64,000 bases of DNA, taken from positions 3,694,001-3,758,000 of the forward strand of contig NZ_OY769915.1 in the NCBI RefSeq assembly GCF_963669205.1, read 5' to 3'. The DNA is from an uncultured Roseibium sp. Lineage in GTDB: Bacteria > Pseudomonadota > Alphaproteobacteria > Rhizobiales > Stappiaceae. Every line of letters begins with the position of its first letter. Within the stretch, counting starts at the first letter, position 1. The notes under the pieces were generated by a model that saw nothing but the letters and a program-made list of their open reading frames with translations, did not search any database and was not told the DNA's origin. Both the position numbers and the translations under genes were made by a program. This document shows, piece by piece, positions 35,360 through 44,129 of the stretch.

Positions 35360-36166
35360 TCAGTCTCCGGGCAAGGCAAAGCGGAGCGACAGACAGGACA
35401 GCCCGCCGTCGATCTTGCGTGCCTCGTGGGTCGGCAACAGCACCGTCTTGAAACCCGCGGCCTCAATGGCGGCGTGCGTTTGCGGGTAGCCTTCCGGAAC
35501 AAGCACGACATCGTTCACACGGATCACGTTGGCGGCGTAATCCTCGCCGTCAGCCACGACAACCGTTTTCCGGTCACCGAAGAACCCGCTTTCGGCCATG
35601 ACCCGTGTCGCCAGGATAACGCCGTCGCCGAGCGTCGAGCAGGCGGTCTTGAAATGAAGTACTCCGTCGGGCGTTTCGCAGACCTCCGCCATGTATCCCC
35701 AGTTCGCAAGAACTCCTGCAAAGGCCTCTGCTCCCTCGCGGTTGGTGCGGGCAGACAGACCGATCAGAATGACATCATCCAGCATCAGAATATCGCCGCC
35801 GTCGACGCATCCGCTGCCGGGCAACTCGATCACCTTTTCGAACCGGGCCTCAAGAGCAGATTTGATGGCTACCCCCTCACCTTGCCGGCTTGCAGTGCCC
35901 GGACGCAACCGGATCGCGCCCTCCGGCAGACAGAACGCCGGGTCTTCGACAAAACAACTGTCCGGAAACGCCTCCAACGGGGGCAGCACATCGACCGTCA
36001 GCCCGGCCTCTTGCAGCGCCTTGACATAAAGGCCATGCTCCCGGCGGAACGTTTCGGCATCCGGATCGCCACTGTCGACCGCCCGGATTCCCTTTGAAAC
36101 ACTGTTGGACGGCATGCGCGTAATTGCGTGCGTGAAGCGATGGGACAACCCTGGCCGATGCGCCAT
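35360..36166 (-). CDS. ddaH: Dimethylargininase (amidinotransferase fold)
   Basis: 268 residues. The pentein-fold catalytic set is present: DSCFVEDPAFCLPEGAI, GCVDGGDILMLDDVILIGLSARTNREGAEAF, the catalytic His in VLHFKTACSTLGDGVIL, and the nucleophile Cys in GGLSCLSLRF near the C-terminus. It hydrolyses N-omega-methylated arginines to citrulline and methylamines. ATG 36166 follows CCGGAG. It is divergent from the GNAT gene at 36186, with only about 20 bp between the starts. Confidence 0.9.
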   Translation of the reverse strand: MAHRPGLSHRFTHAITRMPSNSVSKGIRAVDSGDPDAETFRREHGLYVKALQEAGLTVDVLPPLEAFPDSCFVEDPAFCLPEGAIRLRPGTASRQGEGVAIKSALEARFEKVIELPGSGCVDGGDILMLDDVILIGLSARTNREGAEAFAGVLANWGYMAEVCETPDGVLHFKTACSTLGDGVILATRVMAESGFFGDRKTVVVADGEDYAANVIRVNDVVLVPEGYPQTHAAIEAAGFKTVLLPTHEARKIDGGLSCLSLRFALPGD

Positions 36167-36185
36167 GAAACTACTCCGGTGAAAA

Positions 36186-36629
36186 ATGAGTGGGCCTGAA
36201 ACAGTCATCAGAGAAGCGAACTTAGCGGACGTGCCGCGGCTAAAACAGTGCCTGGATCGCGCCTATGCACCCCTGAAAGCGCGATTGCCGGATCTCCCTG
36301 ATGTCTCCGGCGGACTGGAGCAGGAGATCGCGGAACGGATCGTGCTCGTTGCCGCGATAGAAGACGACGTTGCCGGCTGCGCTGTTGTGAGCATCGACGG
36401 CGCAAGCGCACATCTCGTCAACATAGCCGTCGACCCGGATTTCAAGGGCCAGGGCATCGGCAGGATCCTGCTGGAAGCCGTTGAAGACCGCGCCCTTCGG
36501 GGCGGGGCAACCGGCATTGCCCTGGCAACGCATGCCGGCATCCCGGAAAACGTTGATCTTTACCGGCACCTGGGCTGGAGTAAAACATCAAGAAACGGAA
36601 ACAAGATCCTCATGAACAAGGACCTTTAG
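36186..36629 (+). CDS. GNAT family N-acetyltransferase
   Basis: 147 residues: REANLADVPRLKQCLDRAYAPLKARLPDLPD...VAGCAVVSIDGASAHLVNIAVDPDFKGQGIGRILLEAVEDRALRGGATGIALATHAGIPENVDLYRHLGWSKTSRNGNKILMNKDL. The acetyl-CoA loop is DPDFKGQGIGRILL. The substrate is unknown. It starts within about 20 bp of the divergent ddaH start, so promoters overlap. Confidence 0.9.
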   Translation: MSGPETVIREANLADVPRLKQCLDRAYAPLKARLPDLPDVSGGLEQEIAERIVLVAAIEDDVAGCAVVSIDGASAHLVNIAVDPDFKGQGIGRILLEAVEDRALRGGATGIALATHAGIPENVDLYRHLGWSKTSRNGNKILMNKDL

Positions 36630-36648
36630 TCTTTGATCCGAGCTCTTT

Positions 36649-37677
36649 TCAAGGGAGCGCAGCCTTCAGTTCATCAAGGAAATCCTGTCTGGGCTTGATG
36701 TGCCCGGCCTGTGCACCGCGCCGTGTCAGGACCGGCGGATTGACGAGACCATCCAGTAGAACGGCTTCGTCCTCGTTGAGGTCCAGCAGCGCTTCCAGGA
36801 CGGTGGCCATCATGACCTCGGCCGCCCTCGTAGCGCCATCGTCGCATTTGAGCGCAACCCCGAAGCCGAGTTCGGGAATGGCCGCGCAAAAGACTCCCTC
36901 GGCGCCGGTCTTGACGAAAACCCGTCCCCTGAAGCCTTCCATGACCCTGGTGCAGAAACGCCCCGCGCCGGCGACCATGTAGGGCTCGTTGATGCAGGCG
37001 TCGTAGATCTGCCGCGCCGCGTCCGCGCGCAAGGGTTCCAGCCCTTCACCGGTTCCGAACGACGCAAAGGCCTTGGCAAAGCTCTGAATGGGCGAGGCAT
37101 AGGTGGGGATGGAACAGCCATCCACGCCGCAAACATCTTCCGTGAGCGTTTCACCGGTCATCTGTTCCATGGCAAGACGGACTTCGCGCTGCACGGGATG
37201 GGACGGATCGATGTAACCCTGTGTCTCGACGCCCATGATCCTGGCAAGCCCGAGAAAACCGGCATGTTTGCCAGAACAGTTATTGTGGAGCCCGCAGGGG
37301 ACTTCGTCGGCCAGAATTAGCTTTGCGGCATCTTCCATGCGCTTCGGCCACTGCGGACCGCATTCCAGGTCATCCTCGGTCAATCCTGCCTTCAAAAGCA
37401 TGACGCGGGCGGCATTGGCATGGATTTCTTCGCCACTATGCGAAGCACAGGCCAGTGAAAGCTCGGCATCTGTCAGGTCCAGCGCTTCGGCCGCCCCGGA
37501 CTCCACGAGCGGCAACGCCTGCAGCGCCTTGATGGCCGAACGCGGGTAGACCCGTGCGTCGATAGCGCCGATCCCACACACGAGTTTGCCCTGCGCGTCG
37601 GCAATCGCAACAGAGCCGCGATGAACGCTCTCCGTGAGGCTGCCGCGCGTCACGTCCACAAGCGCCGGATTTTCCAT
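36649..37677 (-). CDS. L-asparaginase (thermolabile, R. etli type II family)
   Basis: About 342 residues of the PF06089 asparaginase family: NPALVDVTRGSLTESVHRGSVAIADAQGKLVCGIG, YPRSAIKALQALPLVESGAAEALDLTDAELSLACASHSGE, DEVPCGLHNNCSGKHAGFLGLARIMG, DVCGVDGCSIPTYASPIQSFAKAFASF. The conserved Cys and His of NNCSGKH and the Ser-Lys in RSAIKALQ form the unusual active site of this family. It hydrolyses asparagine to aspartate. A start four codons upstream (37689) is also possible. The aminotransferase gene begins upstream on the same strand. Confidence 0.9.
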   Translation of the reverse strand: MENPALVDVTRGSLTESVHRGSVAIADAQGKLVCGIGAIDARVYPRSAIKALQALPLVESGAAEALDLTDAELSLACASHSGEEIHANAARVMLLKAGLTEDDLECGPQWPKRMEDAAKLILADEVPCGLHNNCSGKHAGFLGLARIMGVETQGYIDPSHPVQREVRLAMEQMTGETLTEDVCGVDGCSIPTYASPIQSFAKAFASFGTGEGLEPLRADAARQIYDACINEPYMVAGAGRFCTRVMEGFRGRVFVKTGAEGVFCAAIPELGFGVALKCDDGATRAAEVMMATVLEALLDLNEDEAVLLDGLVNPPVLTRRGAQAGHIKPRQDFLDELKAALP

Positions 37678-37712
37678 TGAGTTTCTCATACTGGTCTACT
37701 GGTCGTTCAAGG

Positions 37713-38891
37713 CTAAGCGGATTCGCTGCTGGCTGCAGTCAAAAAAGCTGAAAGCCGTGCCAGCGCTTCGTCGATGACCCAGTCCTGCTTGCAAAAACAG
37801 AACCGGACAAATCCTGTCGGCGCGTTGCCGCCGTAAAATGCCGACACCGGAACCGCGGCGACCCCGGCCTCCGTCACAAGTCTCTGGCAGGCCTCCACAT
37901 CCGTGGCGCCGAGCCCGAGCCTTCCGAAGCCGCAGGTCAGAAAATAGGTGGCTGCGCAGGGCAGCACCGTGAAGCCGATTGCCTCAAGACCCTTGGCCAT
38001 CCGGTCCCGCTTCTGCGCCAGGTCGAGGGCCAGGCCCTGGTAATAGCTGTCGTCCTTGCGCAAGCCGTAGGCGACAGCCCGCTGCAGGTTCGGCGGTGTC
38101 GTGAAGGTGACCCACTGGTGCGCCTTGCCGATGGGATCGAGCAGTTCTGCCGGTCCGGTGATGTATCCGACCTTCCAACCGGTCAGGGAAAACGTCTTGC
38201 CGGCCGATCCGATCCGGACCGTCCGTTCGCGCATGCCCTCGAAGGTCATCAGCGGGCGATGCACGGCACCGTCAAAGACAAGGTGTTCATAGACCTCGTC
38301 ACAAATTGCGTAGGCGTCATGTTCCCGGCAGAGATCGCAGATGAGCTGCAGTTCCGCCTCTGAAAACACTTTCGCCGTCGGGTTCATCGGGTTGTTGATG
38401 AGGATGGCCTTGGTCTTGTCCGAAAACGCGGCACGGAGCGCCTGCTCGTCCAGCGTCCAGGAAGGCGGACTGACGCGAACCCGCACCGGCACGCCGCCGG
38501 CGCGCCGGACCATCGGCAGGTAACAGTCATAGAGCGGTTCGATCAGAACAACCTCGTCACCCGGCGACACCAGCGCCATGATGCAGTCCGCAAGCGCTTC
38601 GGTCGCGCCGGACGTCACGATCACCTCGCTCTTTGGATCTATGTCCAGTCCGTAAAAACGGCCGTTTGCCTCGGCAACCGCTTCCCGCAGCTCCGGCAGT
38701 CCCAGCATCGGCGGATACTGGTTCGGTCCCTCGACAAGCGACCGTGCCGCCTCTTCGCGGATATCCTGCGGTCCGTCGACGTCCGGAAACCCCTGCCCCA
38801 GGTTGACGGCATTATGAGCCATCGCAAGCCGGGACATGGTTTCAAAAATGGTTGTTTCGATACCGGTGAAAACCGGATTGGTCGATTTCAT
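37713..38891 (-). CDS. PLP-dependent aminotransferase, class I/II
   Basis: 392 residues. NLGQGFPDVDGPQDIREEAARSLVEGPNQYPPMLGLPELREAVA is the start of fold-type I class I. Further motifs are NNPMNPTAKVFSEAEL, CDEVYEHLVFDG, and the PLP lysine in GSAGKTFSLTGWKVGYITGP. It is closest in pattern to kynurenine/methionine aminotransferases (YbdL-like). ATG 38891 begins the family region; the open frame extends 48 codons upstream without similarity. It is followed by the asparaginase gene at a 35-bp gap, so the two may form an amino-acid catabolic unit. Confidence 0.9.
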   Translation of the reverse strand: MKSTNPVFTGIETTIFETMSRLAMAHNAVNLGQGFPDVDGPQDIREEAARSLVEGPNQYPPMLGLPELREAVAEANGRFYGLDIDPKSEVIVTSGATEALADCIMALVSPGDEVVLIEPLYDCYLPMVRRAGGVPVRVRVSPPSWTLDEQALRAAFSDKTKAILINNPMNPTAKVFSEAELQLICDLCREHDAYAICDEVYEHLVFDGAVHRPLMTFEGMRERTVRIGSAGKTFSLTGWKVGYITGPAELLDPIGKAHQWVTFTTPPNLQRAVAYGLRKDDSYYQGLALDLAQKRDRMAKGLEAIGFTVLPCAATYFLTCGFGRLGLGATDVEACQRLVTEAGVAAVPVSAFYGGNAPTGFVRFCFCKQDWVIDEALARLSAFLTAASSESA

Positions 38892-39159
38892 GACGTCTCC
38901 AGACCTTGTTTCGCATGGTTCTAGTCTTCCATCCGACGACAGTCGAGCAATTTCGATCCACCGTGAACCGCAAGTCATTTGCCCGACTTTCCCGCAGAAA
39001 TGCACGGCACCTGCCGTTTCCTGCATGGCAGCCATTCAACGCCACCCTTGCTGCATTGCAACAAATCGATTAGAAAGGCCTGAATTGATCTAGGTCAGTA
39101 ATTGTGTCCCAGTCCGGCTGGGCGACCGTCTCACCGAACAAAATAGACTGGAGCCCGTC

Positions 39160-40743
39160 TTGCCAGCACGTGCCGGGGCCGCTGTGCCTGTACAATCGAC
39201 CAAACTGGATGCCTCGCGCATCAAAACCGAATTGCTTGCGGGTCTGACGGTTGCGCTGGCGCTCGTGCCGGAAGCCGTTGCCTTTGCATTCGTGGCGGGC
39301 GTCAATCCGCTCGTCGGCCTTTACGCGGCCTTCTTCGTCGGGCTGATCACCGCCTGCATCGGCGGACGTCCGGGCATGATCTCCGGTGCGACCGGAGCAC
39401 TTGCTGTCGTCATGGTGTCGCTCGTTGCCCAGCACGGTGTCGAGTACCTGTTCGCGACCGTTGTCCTGATGGGCATCCTGCAGATCGGCGTCGGCGTTCT
39501 CAAGTGGGGCAAGTTCATCCGCATGGTGCCGCACCCGGTCATGCTCGGCTTCGTCAACGGCCTTGCGATCGTGATCTTCCTGGCCCAGCTCGGGCAGTTC
39601 AAGGTTCCCGACGGTGCAGGCGGCCTGACCTGGATGGGCGGCTCCCAGCTTGTTCTGATGCTTGGCCTCGTGGCGCTGACCATGGCGGTGATCTGGCTAC
39701 TGCCCAAGATCACGACGGCATTTCCGGCCCCGCTTGCCGGCATTCTGGTTGTCTCGGGCCTCGCGCTCGGCTTCAACCTTGATACGCGTTCGGTCGGCGA
39801 CCTTGCCTCGATCGCCGGCGGACTGCCCGAATTCCATATTCCGATGGTTCCGCTGACACTCGAGACACTGCAGATCATTCTCCCCTACGCGGTGATCCTG
39901 GCCGCCATCGGTCTGATCGAGTCGCTGCTGACGCTCAACCTTGTCGCCGATCTCACCAACACCAAGGGCGGCGCGTCCAAGGAGTGCCTTGCCCAGGGAT
40001 CGGCCAATATCGTCACCGGCTTCTTCGGTGGCATGGGCGGCTGCGCGATGATCGGGCAATCGATGATCAACGTGAAATCTGGTGCACGGACCCGTATTTC
40101 CGGCATCGCCGCGGCCCTGTTCCTGTTGTCTTTCATCGTTATCGCCTCCCCGCTCATCGAGCAGATCCCCGTTGCGGCCCTTGTCGGCGTGATGTTCATG
40201 GTCGTTATCGGCACGTTCGCGTGGGCAAGCCTGAAGATCGTTCACAAGATCCCGCTGACGGACGCACTGGTCATGGTGATCGTGACTGCTGTCACCGTCT
40301 ATGCCGACCTTGCGGTCGCGGTCGTTGTCGGCGTGATCATTTCCGCGCTGGCCTATGCCTGGAACGCGGCCAGCCGTATCAGCGCACGCATCGGCACAAG
40401 CAAGGAAGGCTGGAAGGTCTATCGCCTGTCGGGGCCCCTCTTCTTCGGATCGACCACCGGTTTCGTCGACCTGTTCAACCCGCAAAGCGATCCGGACGAT
40501 GTCGTCGTCGACTTCATGGACAGCCGCGTCGTTGACCACTCCGGGCTTGAGGCAATCGACGCACTGGCATCGAAATACGAGGCCGCCGGCAAGCGCCTGC
40601 ACCTGCGTCACCTGTCACCGGACTGCCAGAAACTGCTCGCCAAGGCGGGCAATCTGGTCGAAGTCTCTGTTCTTGAAGACCCGGACTACGAGATTGCGGT
40701 CGACTACGGTCAGACATTCGAGGAACCGGCAAAGTCTGCCTGA
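39160..40743 (+). CDS. SulP family inorganic anion transporter
   Basis: 527 residues. About eleven membrane segments begin ELLAGLTVALALVPEAVAFAFVAGVNPLVGLYAAFFVGLITACIGGRPGMISGATGALAVVM, the SulP signature. A C-terminal STAS domain follows (DDVVVDFMDSRVVDHSGLEAIDALASKYEAAGKRLHLRHLSPDCQKLLAKAG). It transports sulfate, bicarbonate or a similar anion. There is no ATG; TTG 39160 has TGGAG six bases upstream, and an in-frame GTG at 39184 is an alternative. A terminator follows. Confidence 0.9.
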   Translation: MPARAGAAVPVQSTKLDASRIKTELLAGLTVALALVPEAVAFAFVAGVNPLVGLYAAFFVGLITACIGGRPGMISGATGALAVVMVSLVAQHGVEYLFATVVLMGILQIGVGVLKWGKFIRMVPHPVMLGFVNGLAIVIFLAQLGQFKVPDGAGGLTWMGGSQLVLMLGLVALTMAVIWLLPKITTAFPAPLAGILVVSGLALGFNLDTRSVGDLASIAGGLPEFHIPMVPLTLETLQIILPYAVILAAIGLIESLLTLNLVADLTNTKGGASKECLAQGSANIVTGFFGGMGGCAMIGQSMINVKSGARTRISGIAAALFLLSFIVIASPLIEQIPVAALVGVMFMVVIGTFAWASLKIVHKIPLTDALVMVIVTAVTVYADLAVAVVVGVIISALAYAWNAASRISARIGTSKEGWKVYRLSGPLFFGSTTGFVDLFNPQSDPDDVVVDFMDSRVVDHSGLEAIDALASKYEAAGKRLHLRHLSPDCQKLLAKAGNLVEVSVLEDPDYEIAVDYGQTFEEPAKSA

Positions 40744-40770
40744 CGGAATTCTCCCGCCAAAACAAATCAA

Positions 40771-40804
40771 AAGGCTCCGAAAAATGATATTTTTGGAGCC
40801 TTTT
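40771..40804 (+). terminator. Rho-independent terminator after the SulP gene
   Basis: AAGGCTCC-GAAAAAT pairs with ATTTTT-GGAGCCTT (40771-40785 with 40789-40802), followed by TT. The A-rich left arm means it could act on either strand. Confidence 0.75.
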
Positions 40805-40878
40805 CTGCGTTTTCTCCAGACAATCCCATCGGATAACGCGCCTCCAGGCAAACACGGCGGTGATTTTGCGCTATTAAA

Positions 40879-42732
40879 TTGACGAAACACTTGAAAGTGT
40901 ATCGGGAAATCATCGTGCTGTTGCGCAACAAGCTCTTCATTACGCCAACCTTGGCAACCGTCATCGGGACATTCGTGGTCATCACCGCTGCCGCGATCCT
41001 GATCATTCAGGCCATGACATCCGAGCGCGTCATCCGGCAGCTGGGCGGCAGCCTGGTCGATCTGGGCATGGACACCTCGGAAGCCGCCTTTATCGAGCAG
41101 CTGCATGCCGTGACCGAGACGGCGAACTATACCCGGGCCAGCTGGGCAAGCGGCGAGCTGTCATTTGACGATCCCGAGCATCTGGTCGGATACATCTACG
41201 GCGCGCTCGCCCCGCAGGACCGCGTGTCGTTCATGATCATGGTCGACAGCAAAGGGATGGGCGTCGACGTGGATCGCGGAGACGCTGACGGCGATATTCT
41301 CGGCGGCGACGTTGACCTTGCCGCAGACATCCCCAGTCTTACACCGATCCTGATAGAAGCCTCGAACAGAAAGGATGCCTTCTGGAGCGAACCGCTCTAC
41401 ATGCCAACCCGGAACCACACCTATTTCATCTACACACACCCGTTTCACTCCGGAGGCGCTTATCGGGGAAGTTTCCTGATCGGCATGTCGCTGGAACGGA
41501 TCTCGGACATCACCTGGTCGATCTCGACCGACGACATCACCGTGTTTCTCATGAAGGAAAAATCGGAAGAGGTCGTCGCGCATCCCATGCTGGAAGACCA
41601 TTTCGAGGAACTGAACGAACAAGCCCCGCTCCTGCATGTCAGCCAGATCTCGGATTTTTTCCTGTCGGATTTCTCCAGCCTGCAGATCGTTGACAACAAG
41701 GACTACAACATTCCGGACGGCATGGAGCTGCGCGCGGGGCTGGACAACGACGGCGACAAGCGCTTCATCATCATCGAGCACGAAAATGACAACCTCAAGG
41801 GCTTGCCGGCCCGCATCGGCATTCACTTCCCCGCCGAGTATCTCGACCAGCCGCTCCAGCAGCTTCTGGTCGCCATCATTGTCGGCCTTGCACTGCTCGT
41901 GATCTCTCTTCTGGGCGCGATCATGCTCGCGCGCAGGATTGCCAAGCCCATTCGCAGGGCAGCCGCCGCGGCAACGGACGTTGCAGATCTGAACCTCGAC
42001 AGTGTGGAGCCGCTCCCCTCCTCCATCATCAGGGAGCTTGACGACCTATCCAGCGGTTTCAACTCCATGGTCGGTGGATTGAAGGCGTTCAATCGCTACG
42101 TCCCGCGTACCCTTGTGCAGAAACTCCTCAGCGAAGGGCGCGCGGACGTCCTTCCCGAAGAACGCGAGGTCGCCGTTCTCTTTACCGATATCGCCGGTTT
42201 CACGTCGGTCTCGGAGGGCCTGTCGGCAAGCGAAACCGCGGCCTTCGTCAACCACCACCTGTCCCTGCTCGGAGCGGAAATCACCAGGCTGGACGGAACC
42301 ATCGACAAGTATGTCGGCGACAGTGTGATGGCGTTCTGGGGTGCACCCGACCACCTGGACAATCCGGCGGAGCCCGCAGCCCGTGCAGCGCTGGCCATGG
42401 CGGACGCCATCCGCGCGGACAACTTGGAACGGAACAAGCGCAACGAACCGCCGGTGCGTATCCGCATCGGCCTGCACATGGGACCGCTCATCGTTGGCGA
42501 CATCGGCGCTCCCGGACGCGTCAACTACACGGTTATCGGCGACACGGTGAACGCTGCGGCGCGTCTTGAAAATCTCGGCAAGGAAATCGACCCGGAGGCA
42601 GACGTCATCATTCTCGCGTCAGGCGAGATCGCCCGTGGCCTGGGCACCGAGATCCGTCAGCAGCCCATCGGGCCGCAAATGGTGAAGGGCAAGAGCGCGC
42701 CGATCGACGTCGTCCGGCTGCTGCCGGATTGA
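40879..42732 (+). CDS. Membrane adenylate/guanylate cyclase with HAMP domain
   Basis: 617 residues from TTG 40879. A first membrane helix at about residues 19-43 leads to an extracytoplasmic sensor of ~285 residues. A second helix at about 330-352 (LLVAIIVGLALLVISLLGAIMLARRI) is followed by a HAMP domain. The class III cyclase domain runs from about residue 428: EVAVLFTDIAGFTSVSEGL, LDGTIDKYVGDSVMAFWGAP, RIRIGLHMGPLIVGDIGAPGRVNYTVIGDTVNAAARLE. The two metal aspartates (TDIAGF, VGDSVMAF) are intact, so it should be active; ATP versus GTP specificity is not certain. It would signal through cyclic nucleotide in response to a periplasmic stimulus. Confidence 0.9.
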   Translation: MTKHLKVYREIIVLLRNKLFITPTLATVIGTFVVITAAAILIIQAMTSERVIRQLGGSLVDLGMDTSEAAFIEQLHAVTETANYTRASWASGELSFDDPEHLVGYIYGALAPQDRVSFMIMVDSKGMGVDVDRGDADGDILGGDVDLAADIPSLTPILIEASNRKDAFWSEPLYMPTRNHTYFIYTHPFHSGGAYRGSFLIGMSLERISDITWSISTDDITVFLMKEKSEEVVAHPMLEDHFEELNEQAPLLHVSQISDFFLSDFSSLQIVDNKDYNIPDGMELRAGLDNDGDKRFIIIEHENDNLKGLPARIGIHFPAEYLDQPLQQLLVAIIVGLALLVISLLGAIMLARRIAKPIRRAAAAATDVADLNLDSVEPLPSSIIRELDDLSSGFNSMVGGLKAFNRYVPRTLVQKLLSEGRADVLPEEREVAVLFTDIAGFTSVSEGLSASETAAFVNHHLSLLGAEITRLDGTIDKYVGDSVMAFWGAPDHLDNPAEPAARAALAMADAIRADNLERNKRNEPPVRIRIGLHMGPLIVGDIGAPGRVNYTVIGDTVNAAARLENLGKEIDPEADVIILASGEIARGLGTEIRQQPIGPQMVKGKSAPIDVVRLLPD

Positions 42733-42757
42733 ACATGGCCGGCGCTGCGGGATACTC

Positions 42758-43025
42758 TAGGGTACGGTCCCATAAATGAGGCGGAAATGGTTTGAGGCGG
42801 ATTGCTTCTCCTCAAGGAGCGGAAGCGCAGGAAATGTGGTTCATTTTCAAGCCTTTCGCGACGCCGGGGAGGCGCAATCCGGTCAAATCCGAAGGACATG
42901 GAAATGGCTTCACCCCGTGGCGTCAGCGTGCTTGACCGGGCAGGAAGCCCGCTCCGCACACTCTTCCTAACGGGATTTCGCCATTTCACATGCCATTTCA
43001 GTCGCATTTGTGGGTCCGCACCCTA
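42758..43025 (+). repeat. 268-bp MITE-like repeat, copy A
   Basis: The ends are imperfect inverted repeats starting TAGGGT (42758) and ending ACCCTA (43025); the outer motif is CCATAAATGAGGCGGAAATGG and its reverse complement. A copy of exactly the same length lies at 53106-53373 in the opposite orientation, with close to 90% identity by eye. It is inserted at a CTAG-type site between the convergent cyclase and acyl carrier protein genes. It ends 4 bp from the ACP stop codon. It encodes no transposase; short open frames on both strands are similar in both copies simply because the DNA is similar. Confidence 0.8.
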
Positions 43026-43029
43026 ACCC

Positions 43030-43308
43030 CTATCCGGAATAGGATCGCGCTTGCCCGTAGCCGACCGATCTTTCGATTGCGCCCGCAAACGCTCCGAAAG
43101 TCCATTCGCCGTCCTGGTTCTCGATTGAAGAAAAGGCGTCCCGGGGCAGACAGCAGCCGATTTCGCGCTCAATCGCCATGATCAGTCCGATGGCGTCCAG
43201 ACTGTCTGCACCCAGTTTGCTCAATGTGATATCCGGCGTGATAACCCAATCGGCGAGTTTGAGATCCCGCGCAATAACCGCCTTAACTTTCTCAGAAATT
43301 TCCGACAT
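43030..43308 (-). CDS. Acyl carrier protein, orphan
   Basis: 92 residues. The phosphopantetheine serine is in LGADSLDAIGLIMAIEREIG, preceded by helix 1 (SEISEKVKAVIARDLKL) and followed by a variable helix 3-4 region with FSSIENQDGEWTFGAFAGAIERSVGYGQ. That tail is longer and less regular than in fatty-acid AcpP, so this is probably a specialised carrier protein. No acyltransferase or synthase is adjacent. The 3' end touches the 268-bp repeat, which may have replaced or shifted the original C-terminus. Confidence 0.85.
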   Translation of the reverse strand: MSEISEKVKAVIARDLKLADWVITPDITLSKLGADSLDAIGLIMAIEREIGCCLPRDAFSSIENQDGEWTFGAFAGAIERSVGYGQARSYSG

Positions 43309-43419
43309 TTAGACCCTAATGAATATTTTTGTGCGTACATAAAAAGAGACACGCAAAAATAGCATCGAGGTTGCAGAGGGGCAATCTCCGGGCCGGTAAA
43401 ATCTTGGCGATGGACGTTA

Positions 43420-43758
43420 TCAGTTTACGGCCGCACCCTTTGCCGCCCGCGCCTTCGACAACCTCGTTGCCAGAAGATGGGCGACTGCAGAGGCAAGAAA
43501 CACGGCCGCGAGCCCGATCCCCAGATCGATCATTGCCGGATAGGGAAGCCGGAATGCGAACTCGAAGATTTCGATGAAACTTGCCGTGAACGCGACGAAC
43601 AGGCCACCGGCCGCCAGGAACGCGGCGCCGTCACTGGCCAGAAGGCCGCGGCGCCGTTTCGACTGGAACAACCGGGAAACCAGGTAGTAGCCGAGAACGC
43701 TCAGGAAGAAAGCAGTCAGGGCTGCAAGGAGCAACCCCAGATCCAGAAAGAAGGTCAT
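43420..43758 (-). CDS. Small integral membrane protein, unknown
   Basis: 112 residues from ATG 43758, three to four hydrophobic segments: FFLDLGLLLAALTAFFLSVLGYYLVSRLF, then basic QSKRRRG, then AAFLAAGGLFVAFTASFIEIFEFAF, and IDLGIGLAAVFLASAVAHLLATRL. A longer start at 43791 is possible. It has no recognised family. The region between it and the ACP gene (43309-43419) holds no other gene. Confidence 0.6.
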   Translation of the reverse strand: MTFFLDLGLLLAALTAFFLSVLGYYLVSRLFQSKRRRGLLASDGAAFLAAGGLFVAFTASFIEIFEFAFRLPYPAMIDLGIGLAAVFLASAVAHLLATRLSKARAAKGAAVN

Positions 43759-44129
43759 GATACCAATCCCGCCTCGTTTGAATAAAAGCAATTGTGTGCG
43801 GCATCCCGCGGAGACGTTCCGATAACGCTACCGGGCGTGTCATGTTGCGGAAGCTGCCAGTGCCGCGCCCGCTTAGGTAGGTGCGCGTGACAGCGCAAAC
43901 CAGCAGCATGAAGGAGATTTAATCTTCGCCGGAGGACATGCGCGCCGTGGAGCCGGCGGTTCCGATCTTGATCCAGGCGCGCACCGGTAACTCGCATCTC
44001 CCCGTCTTGTGAGATTTCTGGAGGGGAATGTGCGTTTCAAAACGGAGTGCGCGGAACAATCTTAAGTCCTGCGGCCGCATGGCCGGTTACAGACAAACCG
44101 TTCCGAACATTCCGACAGGTCAGGACAGC
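43759..44129. other. Intergenic region upstream of the DM13 gene
   Basis: About 370 bp between two divergent genes. Open frames here lack ribosome sites and family features. No hairpin with a T-run, operator or repeat was recognised. It must contain promoters for both neighbours. Confidence 0.4.

Noticed and set aside
39697..40611. 304-residue minus-strand open frame
   Set aside because: Antisense to the SulP transporter gene.
42776..43026. Small open frames in the 268-bp repeat, similar to those at 53105-53393
   Set aside because: Similarity in several frames and both strands follows from DNA identity of two repeat copies; no ribosome site or codon preference.
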